Shown here in pieces: positions 34,653-43,460 of a stretch of 64,000 bases of DNA (position 1 is its first letter; every line of letters begins with the position of its first letter). The stretch is from Sva-07 sp963716235 (lineage in GTDB: Bacteria; Actinomycetota; Acidimicrobiia; Acidimicrobiales; Ilumatobacteraceae). Under the pieces are notes generated by a model. It saw nothing but the letters and a program-made list of their open reading frames with translations. It did no database searches and was not told the DNA's origin. The stretch is from positions 1 to 64,000 of the forward strand of contig CAVQTE010000031.1 in assembly GCA_963716235.1 (NCBI GenBank), given 5' to 3'. A program made the translations under genes and the position numbers.

Positions 34653-35954
34653 CTACTTGACCCGATCGTGGACGTAGTCGACGGCGTCGCGCACCGTCTT
34701 GAGGTCCTCGAGGTCTTCGTCTTCGATGCGGAATCCGACGGTGCGTTCGTTGAGCGTCTCCTCGAGCGCCTCGACGAGTTCGATCAACGCCAGTGAGTCC
34801 GCGTCGAGGTCGTCGACGAAGGATTGGCCCTCACTGATCGTCGACGGGTCGATCTCGAGGATGTCGGCGAGGCGGTCGCGGACGATCTCGAAGATCTCCT
34901 CACGTTCGAATGGGGCCTGTTCGGTCTCTGCTGGCACGAACGGCGAGTCTAGTTGTGCGGCGACTCGGGCCGTGTTGGCCGCGATGGCGGCGCGGATCTC
35001 GCCGACCATGTCGTGCTCGACCATGTCGCGGGCGACACCGATGCCATTGGCGATCGCGGTCTCGCCGGACGAGCCATGCGAGATGATGCACACTCCGTCG
35101 ACCCCGAGGAGCACGGCGCCGCCGTAGGTGTCGGGACTCAACGTCTGGTAGAGCGACAGGAGCGCCGGCATCAGAGCGTCGGCATGCGGCTTGTAGTGCT
35201 CCTCGGCGGCGAACGCCTCGAGAATCGCGTTCACGATCACCCTCATGCCGCCTTCGAGGCTCTTGAGGACGACATTGCCGGTGAAACCGTCGGTCACGCA
35301 GACGTCGAGATCGGCGCTCATCACATCGCGGCCCTCGACGTTGCCGACGAAGTTCAGATGCGATGCGGCGCAGAGCAATTCGTAGGTCTCCTTGCGCAAC
35401 GAGTCGCCCTTGCCCGGCTCTTCACCGATCGAGAGCAATCCGACCCGCGGCGAGTCGATGCCGAAGCGATGATGGGCGTAGACCGAGCCCATGAGCGCGA
35501 ACTGGACGAGCCACTCGGCCTGAACCTCGGAGTTGGCGCCGGCGTCGAGCAGCACGGTGGGCTTCGCGCCGGGGACCGGAATCGGCGTGGCGACCGCCGG
35601 ACGCTTGACGCCCGAGATTCGGCCCATGCGCAGCAACGCTGCGGCCATCGTGGCTCCGGTGTTGCCGGCCGAGATCATGGCGCTGGCCTTGCCGTCACGG
35701 ACGGCCTCGGCGGCGCGCACGAGCGTGGAGTCCTTCTTACGACGAACGCCCTGCGCGGGGTCGTCGTGCATGCCGATGACCTCGGACGCTTCGATCAGAT
35801 CGAGCACCGAACCGTCAGGAGCGACGCGACCTTCCAGGTCGGCAGGCCCGACGAGCACGACCGGGATGCCTGAAGCGGCAGCCCGATGGGCTCCGGCGAG
35901 GATGGGACCTGGAGCGTCGTCGCCGCCCATGGCGTCGACGGCTACGGGGAGCAT
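34653..35954 (-). CDS. plsX: PlsX-acyl carrier protein fusion
   Basis: A single 433-residue ORF with two complete modules. Residues 1 to about 335 are PlsX, the phosphate acyltransferase that makes acyl-phosphate for phospholipid synthesis (LPVAVDAMGGDDAPGPILAGA, ISAGNTGATMAAALL, LDAGANSEVQAEWLVQFA, VTDGFTGNVVLKSLEGG). After a short linker, residues about 350-433 are an acyl carrier protein with the phosphopantetheine site DLDADSLALIELVEAL (Ser387). plsX and acpP are normally separate neighbours. An internal GTG at 34937 (residue 340) could also yield free ACP of 94 residues, but has no evident ribosome-binding site. Confidence 0.93.
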   Translation of the reverse strand: MLPVAVDAMGGDDAPGPILAGAHRAAASGIPVVLVGPADLEGRVAPDGSVLDLIEASEVIGMHDDPAQGVRRKKDSTLVRAAEAVRDGKASAMISAGNTGATMAAALLRMGRISGVKRPAVATPIPVPGAKPTVLLDAGANSEVQAEWLVQFALMGSVYAHHRFGIDSPRVGLLSIGEEPGKGDSLRKETYELLCAASHLNFVGNVEGRDVMSADLDVCVTDGFTGNVVLKSLEGGMRVIVNAILEAFAAEEHYKPHADALMPALLSLYQTLSPDTYGGAVLLGVDGVCIISHGSSGETAIANGIGVARDMVEHDMVGEIRAAIAANTARVAAQLDSPFVPAETEQAPFEREEIFEIVRDRLADILEIDPSTISEGQSFVDDLDADSLALIELVEALEETLNERTVGFRIEDEDLEDLKTVRDAVDYVHDRVK

Positions 35955-35964
35955 CGTCAGGAGA

Positions 35965-36144
35965 TCAGCCGACGTCGACGACGACGCGGTCGCGATACCA
36001 GCCGCACGACGGGCACACGGTGTGCGGCGTCTTGGCGTTGCCGCAGCGCGGGCACAGGCTGCGCGCCGGTGCGTTGAGCTTCCAGGCGCTCGCCCGTCGG
36101 CTCCGGGTCTTCGACTTCGATGTCTTCTTCTTCGGAACGGCCAT
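35965..36144 (-). CDS. rpmF: 50S ribosomal protein L32 (zinc form)
   Basis: A 59-residue protein: MAVPKKKTSKSKTRSRRAS, then a four-cysteine ribbon (CPRCGNAKTPHTVCPSCGWY). The cysteines mark the zinc-binding C+ version. It lies 10 bp before the plsX start, as in the classic yceD-rpmF-plsX cluster. Confidence 0.97.
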   Translation of the reverse strand: MAVPKKKTSKSKTRSRRASAWKLNAPARSLCPRCGNAKTPHTVCPSCGWYRDRVVVDVG

Positions 36145-36306
36145 CGTTCGCTTTCCTCGTTGGGACGATTGGTCGATGATCGACCGGTTCGTTGGTGGTT
36201 TGCTCCCCGCTGCCGGGGTCACCCGTGCCGCTAGGGCTGCATCACGTTATCGGGCGGCGGGACCAATGACCCACGAGGGTCGCCGACCATCCTCGGCGGG
36301 GGCCAG

Positions 36307-36348
36307 GCGATGAGCGACGGGCCCGACTACGGGCTCCTCGCTCATCGC
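36307..36348. repeat. GATGAGCG hairpin repeat abutting the yceD stop
   Basis: A 42-bp element with the same perfect 11-bp arms GCGATGAGCGA and TCGCTCATCGC as the pair at 8083-8186, but with a different middle (itself containing GGGCCCG and CGGGCTC). It ends one base before the stop codon of the YceD gene and lies between it and rpmF, so it may attenuate or process the transcript. Confidence 0.75.
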
Positions 36349-36861
36349 TCAATCGTCGTCGGCGACGAATCCCTCGAGCGCGGCCCATCGATCGTCGGTC
36401 ACGAGCGTGTCGCAGCCGCACGAGTCGGTGTTGCGGTCGATCCCGCAGACGGGGCACAGCCCGGCGCAATCGTCGCGACACTGCCGTTCACGGTCGAGTT
36501 CCAGCAGGACGGTCTCGCGAACGAGCGGCACGAGGTCGAGCTGACCGTCTTCGATCAGGTAGGCCTCAGGATCGATCGGATCGATCTGGTACAGCTCGTC
36601 GACCGACCCGACAGCACTGCCTGCCACGTCGACGAGACACCGCCGACACACCGTGGACCATGGAGCGTCGACCGTACCGGTGACCTTGATCCCGTCGTTC
36701 ATCGCCCGGAGCGCCAGGGCCACATGGATCTCGCCGTCGAGATGCTCGTGGGCGGCATCGAGCGGTTCGGCGTCGATGACGACGTCGACGTCACGCGTCG
36801 CACCCGGTTGGCGGAGCAGTTCGACGGCGTTGATGCGCAACGGGCGCAATTGATCGGCCAT
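36349..36861 (-). CDS. YceD/DUF177 family protein
   Basis: A 170-residue protein linked to rRNA or large-subunit assembly in other organisms. VDAPWSTVCRRCLVDVAG and the C-terminal cysteine cluster CRDDCAGLCPVCGIDRNTDSC match the family, suggesting a zinc site. Located immediately upstream of rpmF in the conserved order. Confidence 0.92.
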   Translation of the reverse strand: MADQLRPLRINAVELLRQPGATRDVDVVIDAEPLDAAHEHLDGEIHVALALRAMNDGIKVTGTVDAPWSTVCRRCLVDVAGSAVGSVDELYQIDPIDPEAYLIEDGQLDLVPLVRETVLLELDRERQCRDDCAGLCPVCGIDRNTDSCGCDTLVTDDRWAALEGFVADDD

Positions 36862-36878
36862 GTCCGGGGGATTCCCGA

Positions 36879-37490
36879 TCAGTGGTCCTGGTCGAAGAAG
36901 CCCTTGGTGGGGTCCTCCTCTTCGACGCCATGCATCGATGTGTCGTCGACGGCAGCACCGATCGACAGACGCTGACGGCCGGCGCCGACCGTCTTCTGGA
37001 GCTTGTCGAGCAGGATCTCGAACGAGCCGAGCCGCTGGTCGAGGAAGTCCTCTGTCTCGTGCTTCAGCCGGCGCGAGTCGGCCTCGGCCGCCTCCTGCAC
37101 CTGGCGAGCACGCTGCTCGGCGGCCCGGACGACCTCGGTTCGCTGCACCATACGCTCGGCGCGGACGCGAGCTGCGTCGAGCAACTCGTCGGCCTCACGG
37201 CGGGTCTTGGCAACGAACTCCTGGCGCTCCTTGAGCATCCACCGGGCCTGACGCAGCTCCTCGGGAAGTCGGTGCAACGACTCTTCGAGCAGTTCGATGA
37301 TCTCGTCCCGATCGATTCGTGGCGATGACGACAGCGGCATCGTCGGAGCGGTCGCGACGATGTCGATCGCACGACGCAGCAGGGTTTCGGCGTCGCCGAC
37401 GTACCCACCCGGCACGCCCGGATCGGGATACTCGTCGTCGATGTCGTCGTAGTCGTCGTACTGATCGCCGTTGCGGTCGTCGTGGCTCAT
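36879..37490 (-). CDS. DivIVA-like coiled-coil protein
   Basis: A 203-residue protein with a strongly acidic Tyr/Asp-rich N-terminus (DQYDDYDDIDDEYPDPGVPG), a helix (ETLLRRAIDIVATAP), and a long coiled coil (RQARWMLKERQEFVAKTRREADELLDAARVRAERM). No DivIVA N-terminal membrane-binding signature is obvious. The usual annotation in this position (between coaD and yceD) is a DivIVA-domain or ATPase-like protein, probably acting at the cell pole or septum; that is inference. Confidence 0.7.
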   Translation of the reverse strand: MSHDDRNGDQYDDYDDIDDEYPDPGVPGGYVGDAETLLRRAIDIVATAPTMPLSSSPRIDRDEIIELLEESLHRLPEELRQARWMLKERQEFVAKTRREADELLDAARVRAERMVQRTEVVRAAEQRARQVQEAAEADSRRLKHETEDFLDQRLGSFEILLDKLQKTVGAGRQRLSIGAAVDDTSMHGVEEEDPTKGFFDQDH

Positions 37491-37497
37491 GGTTCGC

Positions 37498-38004
37498 TCA
37501 GTTCTGGTCGCCGTCGAAGGTGCGGCGGAGTGCATCGGCGATGGGCGCCGGGACGAGATGGTCGATGGCTCCACCGTACTTCGCGATCTCGCGCACGAAA
37601 CGGCTGCTGATGTACCCGAATTCGGGGCGGCAGGGAAGGTACACCGTGCGGATGCCCGTCACTGCATAGTTGTTGTGGGCCATCTGCTGCTCGATCTCGA
37701 AGTCGCCGGGGGTCCGCAATCCCTTGACGATGAAGTCGACGTCGGCGCGTGATGCGGCTTGCACCGCGAGACCGGTCTGGGGCACGACGGTGACGCCATC
37801 GAGATGCGCGAGCGCCGCACGGGCGAGTTCGACCCGCTCGTCGACCGGGAACAGACCGGACGGCTTGGCCAGATTGTGCATCACGGCCACTACGACGGAT
37901 CCGAACAGCTCGTACGCCTGCTCGATGATGTCGACGTGGCCGAGATGGATCGGATCGAAGCTGCCGGGGTACAGCACCCGCAGTTGCGTCGGTCCGGTCG
38001 TCAT
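37498..38004 (-). CDS. coaD: Phosphopantetheine adenylyltransferase
   Basis: A 168-residue enzyme joining ATP and 4'-phosphopantetheine to dephospho-CoA. VLYPGSFDPIHLGHVDI carries the H-x-G-H nucleotidyl motif, DFIVKGLRTPGDFEIEQQMA binds substrate, and GYISSRFVREIAKYGG is the C-terminal signature. ATG 38004 overlaps the rsmD stop. Confidence 0.97.
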   Translation of the reverse strand: MTTGPTQLRVLYPGSFDPIHLGHVDIIEQAYELFGSVVVAVMHNLAKPSGLFPVDERVELARAALAHLDGVTVVPQTGLAVQAASRADVDFIVKGLRTPGDFEIEQQMAHNNYAVTGIRTVYLPCRPEFGYISSRFVREIAKYGGAIDHLVPAPIADALRRTFDGDQN

Positions 38005-38543
38005 TGGGATCCAGACCCTACATCCACGGTCACGCGCCGTTCGAGGAAGGTGACCCGGGTGCGGCCATACCGCTTCTCCCGGGTCGCCTCCCAGCCGTCG
38101 AACGGCCCGATCGTGGAACCAGATTCGGCCACGACCAGGTCGGCGCGCACACGCCCGAGCAACTGGGCCCAGTCGTCGAAGTCGTAGGGCGGATCGGCGA
38201 ACACGATGTCGGCGTCGATCGTGGCGGCCGCGCTGACGGCATCGGCCGCCACGACCTTGGACCGGTCTCGCAGATCGAGCGCGTCGAGGTTGTCGTCGAG
38301 TGCCCGTAGGGCGTTGCGGTCCCGTTCCACGAAGACGCACCGTTCCGCGCCCCGCGACAGCGCCTCGATCCCGATGGCGCCACTGCCGGCGAACAGGTCG
38401 GCCACCAGTGCACCGTCGAGCACACCGGCGCTGCCGAGCGAGTTGAAGACGGCCTCCCGGACCCGGTCGGTCGTGGGGCGCGTCGACGTGCCGGCGGGCG
38501 TGACCAATCGACGTCCACCCAATTCACCCGCCACGACTCGCAT
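38001..38543 (-). CDS. rsmD: 16S rRNA (guanine966-N2)-methyltransferase
   Basis: A 180-residue SAM enzyme. MRVVAGELGGRRLVTPAG is the typical start, VADLFAGSGAIGIEALSRGA the SAM loop and FADPPYDFDDW the N-P-P-Y-like catalytic motif (here D-P-P-Y). The rsmD-coaD pair is conserved and co-translated here by a four-base overlap. Confidence 0.95.
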   Translation of the reverse strand: MRVVAGELGGRRLVTPAGTSTRPTTDRVREAVFNSLGSAGVLDGALVADLFAGSGAIGIEALSRGAERCVFVERDRNALRALDDNLDALDLRDRSKVVAADAVSAAATIDADIVFADPPYDFDDWAQLLGRVRADLVVAESGSTIGPFDGWEATREKRYGRTRVTFLERRVTVDVGSGSQ

Positions 38544-38600
38544 GCCACAACGATACGAGCAGATGCACGACCCCACCTTCGAGCAGGCAAGACTGGTCGC

Positions 38601-38789
38601 GTGCTCACTCCGAGGCCACAGATCATCTGCATCGACTGCGGTGGCCGCTGCTTCCTGCTGACCCACCCCCGCGAGGACGGCACCTGGGAGCCCGGCGACG
38701 TCATCGCCTATCGCTGCGAGGACTGCCTCGACCGATGGGATCTCGTGATGTCCGACGAGGACGACGAAGAAGTGGCTCGCGGCGACTGA
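38601..38789 (+). CDS. Small zinc-ribbon-like protein
   Basis: A 62-residue protein from GTG 38601. Two cysteine pairs (CIDCGGRC near residue 10, CEDCLDRW near 39) suggest a zinc ribbon, and the tail is acidic. It is divergent from rsmD, and its stop abuts the recG stop at 38790. Conserved in actinobacteria as a hypothetical, from memory; function unknown. Confidence 0.7.
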   Translation: MLTPRPQIICIDCGGRCFLLTHPREDGTWEPGDVIAYRCEDCLDRWDLVMSDEDDEEVARGD

Positions 38790-40928
38790 TCAGCTCTTGG
38801 CGAGGAACTGCTCGTCGGATTCGCTGAACAGCAGATCGAGTTCGTCGGTCAGCCCCGGATGGCCGGTCAGGCCCGGATCGGCGTCGACGATCTCGAACGC
38901 GACCGCACGGGCCAGCTCCACCAGGTTGCGATCACGGCGCAGCGATGCAAGCTTCAGATCGCTGCGCCCCTTCTGCGACGTCGACATCAGCGTGCCCTCG
39001 CCGCGTAGGTCGAGGTCGATCTCGGCGAGTTCGAATCCGTCGGTCGTGGCCACGAGCGCCTCCACCCGGGGGTTCCCCGCGCCGATCTCGCCATCGCCCG
39101 GCTGCTGGGTGACCAACCAGCACGTGGAGGCGTGCGATCCCCGACCCACCCGACCGCGCAGCTGATGCAGCTGGGCGATGCCGAAACGGTCGGCGTCGAG
39201 AATCGCCATCACCGTGGCGTTCGCAACGTCGACGCCCACCTCGATCACGGTGGTCGCCACCAGCACGTCCAACTCCCCCGCCCGGAAGGCATTCATCGTC
39301 ACTTCCTTCTCTGCCGACGACAAACGCCCGTGCAACAGACCGAGCCGCAGACCGGCCAGCTCGTCGGCTGCAAGTCGCTCGAAGGTCTCTTCGGCCGACG
39401 CCACCTCCAGCTTCTCGCTCTCGCCGATCAGCGGACACACGACGTAGGCCTGGCGACCGTCGGCGATCTGCGATCGGATGTCGGCCCACACCTCAGCTTC
39501 GAGGAGCGGGCCTTCGGCCCACTTCGTGACGATCGGCGTGCGTCCGGGCGGCAGCTCGTCGAGGACGCTGACATCGAGGTCGCCGTACACGGTCATCGCC
39601 GCGGTCCGCGGGATCGGGGTCGCGGTCATCACCAGCATGTCCGGCACGACCCCGCCGACGGTCTTGGCACGCAGAGCAGCCCGTTGCTCGACGCCGAACC
39701 GGTGCTGTTCGTCGACGACCACCGCACCGAGGCTGGCGAAGTCGACGGCATCCTGGATCAGCGCATGCGTTCCGATGACGATGTCGACCGTGCCGTCGGC
39801 CAAGCCGGCCAGAACATCCTTGCGATCGGACCCAGTCACCCGATTCGTCAGCAACTCGACACGCAACGGTCGATCACCGAACAGATTGCCGGGGTCGGCA
39901 ACACTCACACCGCCGAGCAACGCCCGCACGCCCGTGGCGTGCTGGTCGGCCAGTACCTCGGTCGGCGCCATCAGTGCTGCCTGGTGCCCACCCTGCACCG
40001 CGGCGAGCATGGTGGCCACGGCGACCACGGTCTTGCCGGAGCCCACATCGCCCTGCAGCAGCCGGTGCATCGGGTGCGGCGCGGCGAGGTCGGCCTCGAT
40101 CTCGCCGATCGCTCGCTGCTGGGCGCCCGTGAGCCCGTACGGCAGGGCGTCGTAGAAGCGATGCACGAGATCTCCATCGACGTCGTGTTGGAGTCCGCGC
40201 TGTTCGCGCTCCATGGCCCGCTTGCGCAGCACCAGGACCAGCTGCACCCGAAGGAGCTCGTCGAACGCAAGACGCCGTCGCGCCTGCTCCTTGTCCTTGA
40301 TGCTCTCGGGCAGGTGGATGTTGGCAAACGCATCGAAGCGCGTCAACAGGCCGAGCCGCCGGCGGATGTCGTCGGGCAACGTGTCGTCGATTCCACGCTC
40401 GCGACATCGGCGCAACGCCTCCTCGACCCACCCGGCGACCTCCCAGGTGTTGATCTGCGCCTTCTCGCTCTGCGGGTAGATCGGCACGATGCGGCCGGTT
40501 CGATCACCGATGAGGTCGACCACAGGGTTCGACATCTGCAGCCCGCCGCGGTACACGTCGGCCTTGCCGAAGAGCGCGATCTGGAGCCCCTCACGCAACT
40601 GGCGCTCACGCCACGGCTGGTTGAAGAACACCACTTCCATCCGCCCCGAGCCGTCGCCCACATTGGCAGTCACCATCGTGCGGCGATTGCGCATGGTGCG
40701 CTTGGTGACCGAGCGAACCGTGGCGAGCACCAGCGCCTCGTCGCCGGGAACGAGATCGGCGATGCGCGCTTCGTTCGATCGATCGACCCAACGCCGGGGG
40801 TAGAAGGTGAGCAGGTCGAGGAGGTTGTCGACGTCGATGCCTGCCAGCGACGCGCGCTTCTTGTCGCCAACGCCCTTCAGCCGGCCGACATCGATCCCGG
40901 CGAGGTCGCGCAGCGAGAGTGACGTCAT
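38790..40928 (-). CDS. recG: ATP-dependent DNA helicase RecG
   Basis: A 712-residue fork-regression helicase. The wedge OB domain is followed by RecA-like motifs: LLQGDVGSGKTVVA (Walker A), VVVDEQHRFGVEQR (DEQH box), VMTATPIPRTAAM, LHGRLSSAEKE and GRVGRGSHASTCWLV. I start it at ATG 40928 (MTSLSLRDLAGIDVG) because this ATG overlaps the TGA of the DhaL-type gene (ATGA), rather than at the longer in-frame start. Confidence 0.96.
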   Translation of the reverse strand: MTSLSLRDLAGIDVGRLKGVGDKKRASLAGIDVDNLLDLLTFYPRRWVDRSNEARIADLVPGDEALVLATVRSVTKRTMRNRRTMVTANVGDGSGRMEVVFFNQPWRERQLREGLQIALFGKADVYRGGLQMSNPVVDLIGDRTGRIVPIYPQSEKAQINTWEVAGWVEEALRRCRERGIDDTLPDDIRRRLGLLTRFDAFANIHLPESIKDKEQARRRLAFDELLRVQLVLVLRKRAMEREQRGLQHDVDGDLVHRFYDALPYGLTGAQQRAIGEIEADLAAPHPMHRLLQGDVGSGKTVVAVATMLAAVQGGHQAALMAPTEVLADQHATGVRALLGGVSVADPGNLFGDRPLRVELLTNRVTGSDRKDVLAGLADGTVDIVIGTHALIQDAVDFASLGAVVVDEQHRFGVEQRAALRAKTVGGVVPDMLVMTATPIPRTAAMTVYGDLDVSVLDELPPGRTPIVTKWAEGPLLEAEVWADIRSQIADGRQAYVVCPLIGESEKLEVASAEETFERLAADELAGLRLGLLHGRLSSAEKEVTMNAFRAGELDVLVATTVIEVGVDVANATVMAILDADRFGIAQLHQLRGRVGRGSHASTCWLVTQQPGDGEIGAGNPRVEALVATTDGFELAEIDLDLRGEGTLMSTSQKGRSDLKLASLRRDRNLVELARAVAFEIVDADPGLTGHPGLTDELDLLFSESDEQFLAKS

Positions 40929-42618
40929 TCGACTCCGAAGAGGTACGGATAGAGGGGCTGCCCACCCCGGTGCACCTCGACCGCAACGTCGCCGCGATGG
41001 TCTCGCAGCCACGCCCGGATGGCATCGGTGGTGGAGATCGATCGCATCGACTTCCCGTGATGATGGTCACGAGTTCGGCATCGTCTCCGACGATCCGGTC
41101 GAGCAGCGCCATCGATGCCGCGTCGACGGTTGACGCCACCGAGGCGATGCCGTCACCGCGAACCAGCCCGATCCAGTCGCCCTCGGCCACCGCCCCGACC
41201 GTGCTGTTGCTGTTGCGTACTGCCTGGGTGACCTCGCCGGTGACGACGGACTCGGCGGCCTCGGCCATCTCACCTGCAGTGTCGGAGGCGTCGGCCGACG
41301 GGTCGTACACGACGAGTGCGGCGAGGGCCTCGGGCATCGAGCGCGTCGGCACGACCACCACGGTCTTGTCGGTCAGCGCCCCGACCTGTTCGGCAACCGG
41401 GATGATGTTCTTGTTGTTCGGCAGGATCACGACCTGGTCGGCATTGACCCGCTGCACCGACTCGAGGAGTTCCGCCGTCGACGGATTCATCGTCTGGCCG
41501 CCGGTGACGACGCCCTGCACACCGAGTTGGGCGAACAACTCGACGAGACCATCGCCCGAGCAGATCGCGACCACCGCGGTCGTCACCACCGGCAAATCGA
41601 TGGCAACCGGCGCATCGTGCGCCGTCGCCGCGAGTTCGGCCTCCCGCTTCGCGTGTTCCTCGTCGACCTCTTCGAACAGATCGGACACACGGATGGCCTT
41701 CGGTCGCCCGCCGAGGTCGAGCGCAACCTCGATCGCGGCGCCGATCTCGTTGGTGTGGACATGGCAGTTCCACAGACCGTCGCCGCCGACGACCACGATC
41801 GAATCGCCGATCGCTCCCCATCCCGACTTGAAGTCGCGGATTCGTTCGTCGGCCAGGTCGAGGAAGTACATGACCTCGTACCGCTGCTCGCTCACGTCGA
41901 GTTCGCCGGGCGCCGCAGCGTGACGATGCGCCACGATGTCGAACGCCGCGCCGACCGCACCCATGGTCCCGTCGTCGGGCTCTGCGACCGGGAGCGGTTC
42001 ACCGTCGACGACGTGGAGCACCGAGTCGAGCAGCAGCAGGAAGCCCGCTCCCCCGGCGTCGACGACCCCCGCATCTTTCAGCACCTGGAGTTGCTCCGGC
42101 GTGTTGTCGAGCGCTGTCTTGCCGCCGGCGCGTGCCGCACGCACGACCTCGGCGAGCGACCCGCCCGCATCGGCAGCAACCTTGGCTGCCTCGGCGCTCT
42201 CTCGGCACACGGTGAGGATCGTGCCCTCGATCGGCTTGAGCACCGCTTCGTAGGCACCTGCAGCCGCTGCCTGCAGCGCTTCGGCGAACTTCGCGCCCTG
42301 CACGTCGGCCTGTTGCCTGAGCGTGCCGGCGAAACCCCTCATGATCTGGCTGAGGATCACCCCGCTGTTGCCACGCGCCCCCATGAGCGAGCCGTAGCTG
42401 ATGGCATCGCAGGTTGCGTCGTGGTCGTCGTCGGCAGCGGCATCCATCTCGGCGACCACGGCATCGAGCGTGCGGGCCATGTTCGTGCCGGTGTCGCCGT
42501 CGGGCACGGGGTACACATTGAGCCGATTGAGGCCGTGGGCGTGCTCGCGGACGGTGTCGCGAAAGGTTCTGACCGATTCGCGAAGGGCTGCGGTGTTCAA
42601 CCGTTCCAGGGTGGGCAC
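40925..42618 (-). CDS. DAK2/DhaL-type fatty-acid kinase-like protein, one frameshift
   Basis: A YloV/FakA-like protein of about 565 residues. The N-terminal DhaL kinase domain has NVYPVPDGDTGTNMARTLD (ADP/Mg site), YGSLMGARGNSGVILSQI and VDAGGAGFLLLLDSV. The C-terminal part includes GDGLWNCHVHTNEIGAAIE, VVTGGQTMNPSTAELLE and LPNNKNIIPVAEQ. The last 50 residues are in another frame after ELVTIITG, breaking near 41060. The restored end is VEVHRGGQPLYPYLFGVE then TGA. The start is GTG 42618. FakA phosphorylates fatty acids with FakB partners; none is seen here. It precedes recG as in many Gram-positives. Confidence 0.88.
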
Positions 42619-42667
42619 GACCGGGGAGCTTATGAGGCATCCGGTCGCACCGATGCCCCGTCGACCG

Positions 42668-42715
42668 TTCGACGACCGGTTGACGACCGACTTGACGACC
42701 GACTTGTTCGGTCGG
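42668..42715. repeat. Four 12-bp tandem units in the divergent rpmB region
   Basis: TTCGACGACCGG, then TTGACGACCGAC twice exactly, then a degenerate TTGTTCGGTCGG, all in phase. They sit in the 236-bp space between the divergent DAK2 gene (start 42618) and rpmB (42855). This is a natural place for operator sites or a promoter with repeated TTGAC-like -35 hexamers. Confidence 0.6.
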
Positions 42716-42854
42716 CGTGGCGCTGACGGCGCGCCTTGGTAGCATTTCATGGCTGTCCCGACAGGCGGAAACGTCGAGGGACGACAAACGAGTCGTCTGA
42801 CGACCCGTCCAACGTGATCGAGCCGGGGTTCCCGGCGGCCCGCAGGAGAATCCA

Positions 42855-43046
42855 ATGGCATCGAAATGTGAAGTGTGTGGCAAGGGCCCGTCGTGGGGCA
42901 TGTCGGTGTCTCACTCGCATCGCCGCACCAAGCGTCGCTGGAACCCGAACATCCAGCGGGTCCGCGCGCAGGTCAACGGCGCAGCGAAGCGCGTCAACGT
43001 CTGCACGGGCTGCATCAAGTCCGGCAAGATCGTCAAGGCCGGCTGA
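42855..43046 (+). CDS. rpmB: 50S ribosomal protein L28 (zinc form)
   Basis: A 63-residue protein. ASKCEVCGKGPSWGMSVSHSH, HRRTKRRWNPNIQ and NVCTGCIKSGKI are diagnostic. The C-x2-C pairs mark the zinc-binding version. AGGAGAAT lies just before the ATG. It is followed after 12 bp by a cold-shock-like gene. Confidence 0.97.
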   Translation: MASKCEVCGKGPSWGMSVSHSHRRTKRRWNPNIQRVRAQVNGAAKRVNVCTGCIKSGKIVKAG

Positions 43047-43058
43047 GCCGACACCGAC

Positions 43059-43280
43059 ATGCAGGGCGTCATCAAGGCCTACGACCCCGCAACGGGTGAC
43101 GGACTCGTGATGTCCGACACCGATCTGAACGACTACGAACTCGCCGCAAACGCGCTGGAGGGTTCAATTTTCCGCATGCTGCGCCAAGGCCAGCGTGTGG
43201 TGTTCGAACTCGACGATGTCGGCCAGGCCACGCGCCTGCGCCTCGGCTCCGAGGTCGACATGAAGACTCCCGGCGGCTGA
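43059..43280 (+). CDS. Cold-shock-domain-like small protein
   Basis: A 73-residue protein. MQGVIKAYDPATGDGLVMSD has the G-x-I/V-K-x-Y/F-D-x-x-x-G-x-G start of cold-shock domains, and LRQGQRVVFELDDVGQATRLRLG the closing strands. The RNP1 F-G-F-I core is replaced by GLVMS, so classic aromatic nucleic-acid stacking residues are missing. It is probably cotranscribed with rpmB. A weak hairpin (GAGCGCG/CGCGCTC, 43279-43306) follows. Confidence 0.75.
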   Translation: MQGVIKAYDPATGDGLVMSDTDLNDYELAANALEGSIFRMLRQGQRVVFELDDVGQATRLRLGSEVDMKTPGG

Positions 43281-43460
43281 GCGCGCCCCGCCTCATCGTC
43301 GCGCTCGATTCGTGACATTCGGCCCCCCGCTGTGTTTCGTCGAACGCACGGTTGCGCCCTACGCTGGTGAGCAGTGATCGACATGCTCGCCTCCGATGCG
43401 CGCATGAGTGCACAGCCCCCCACTGAACGCAACACCACGAACTCGACGAGGAGTCACGAG

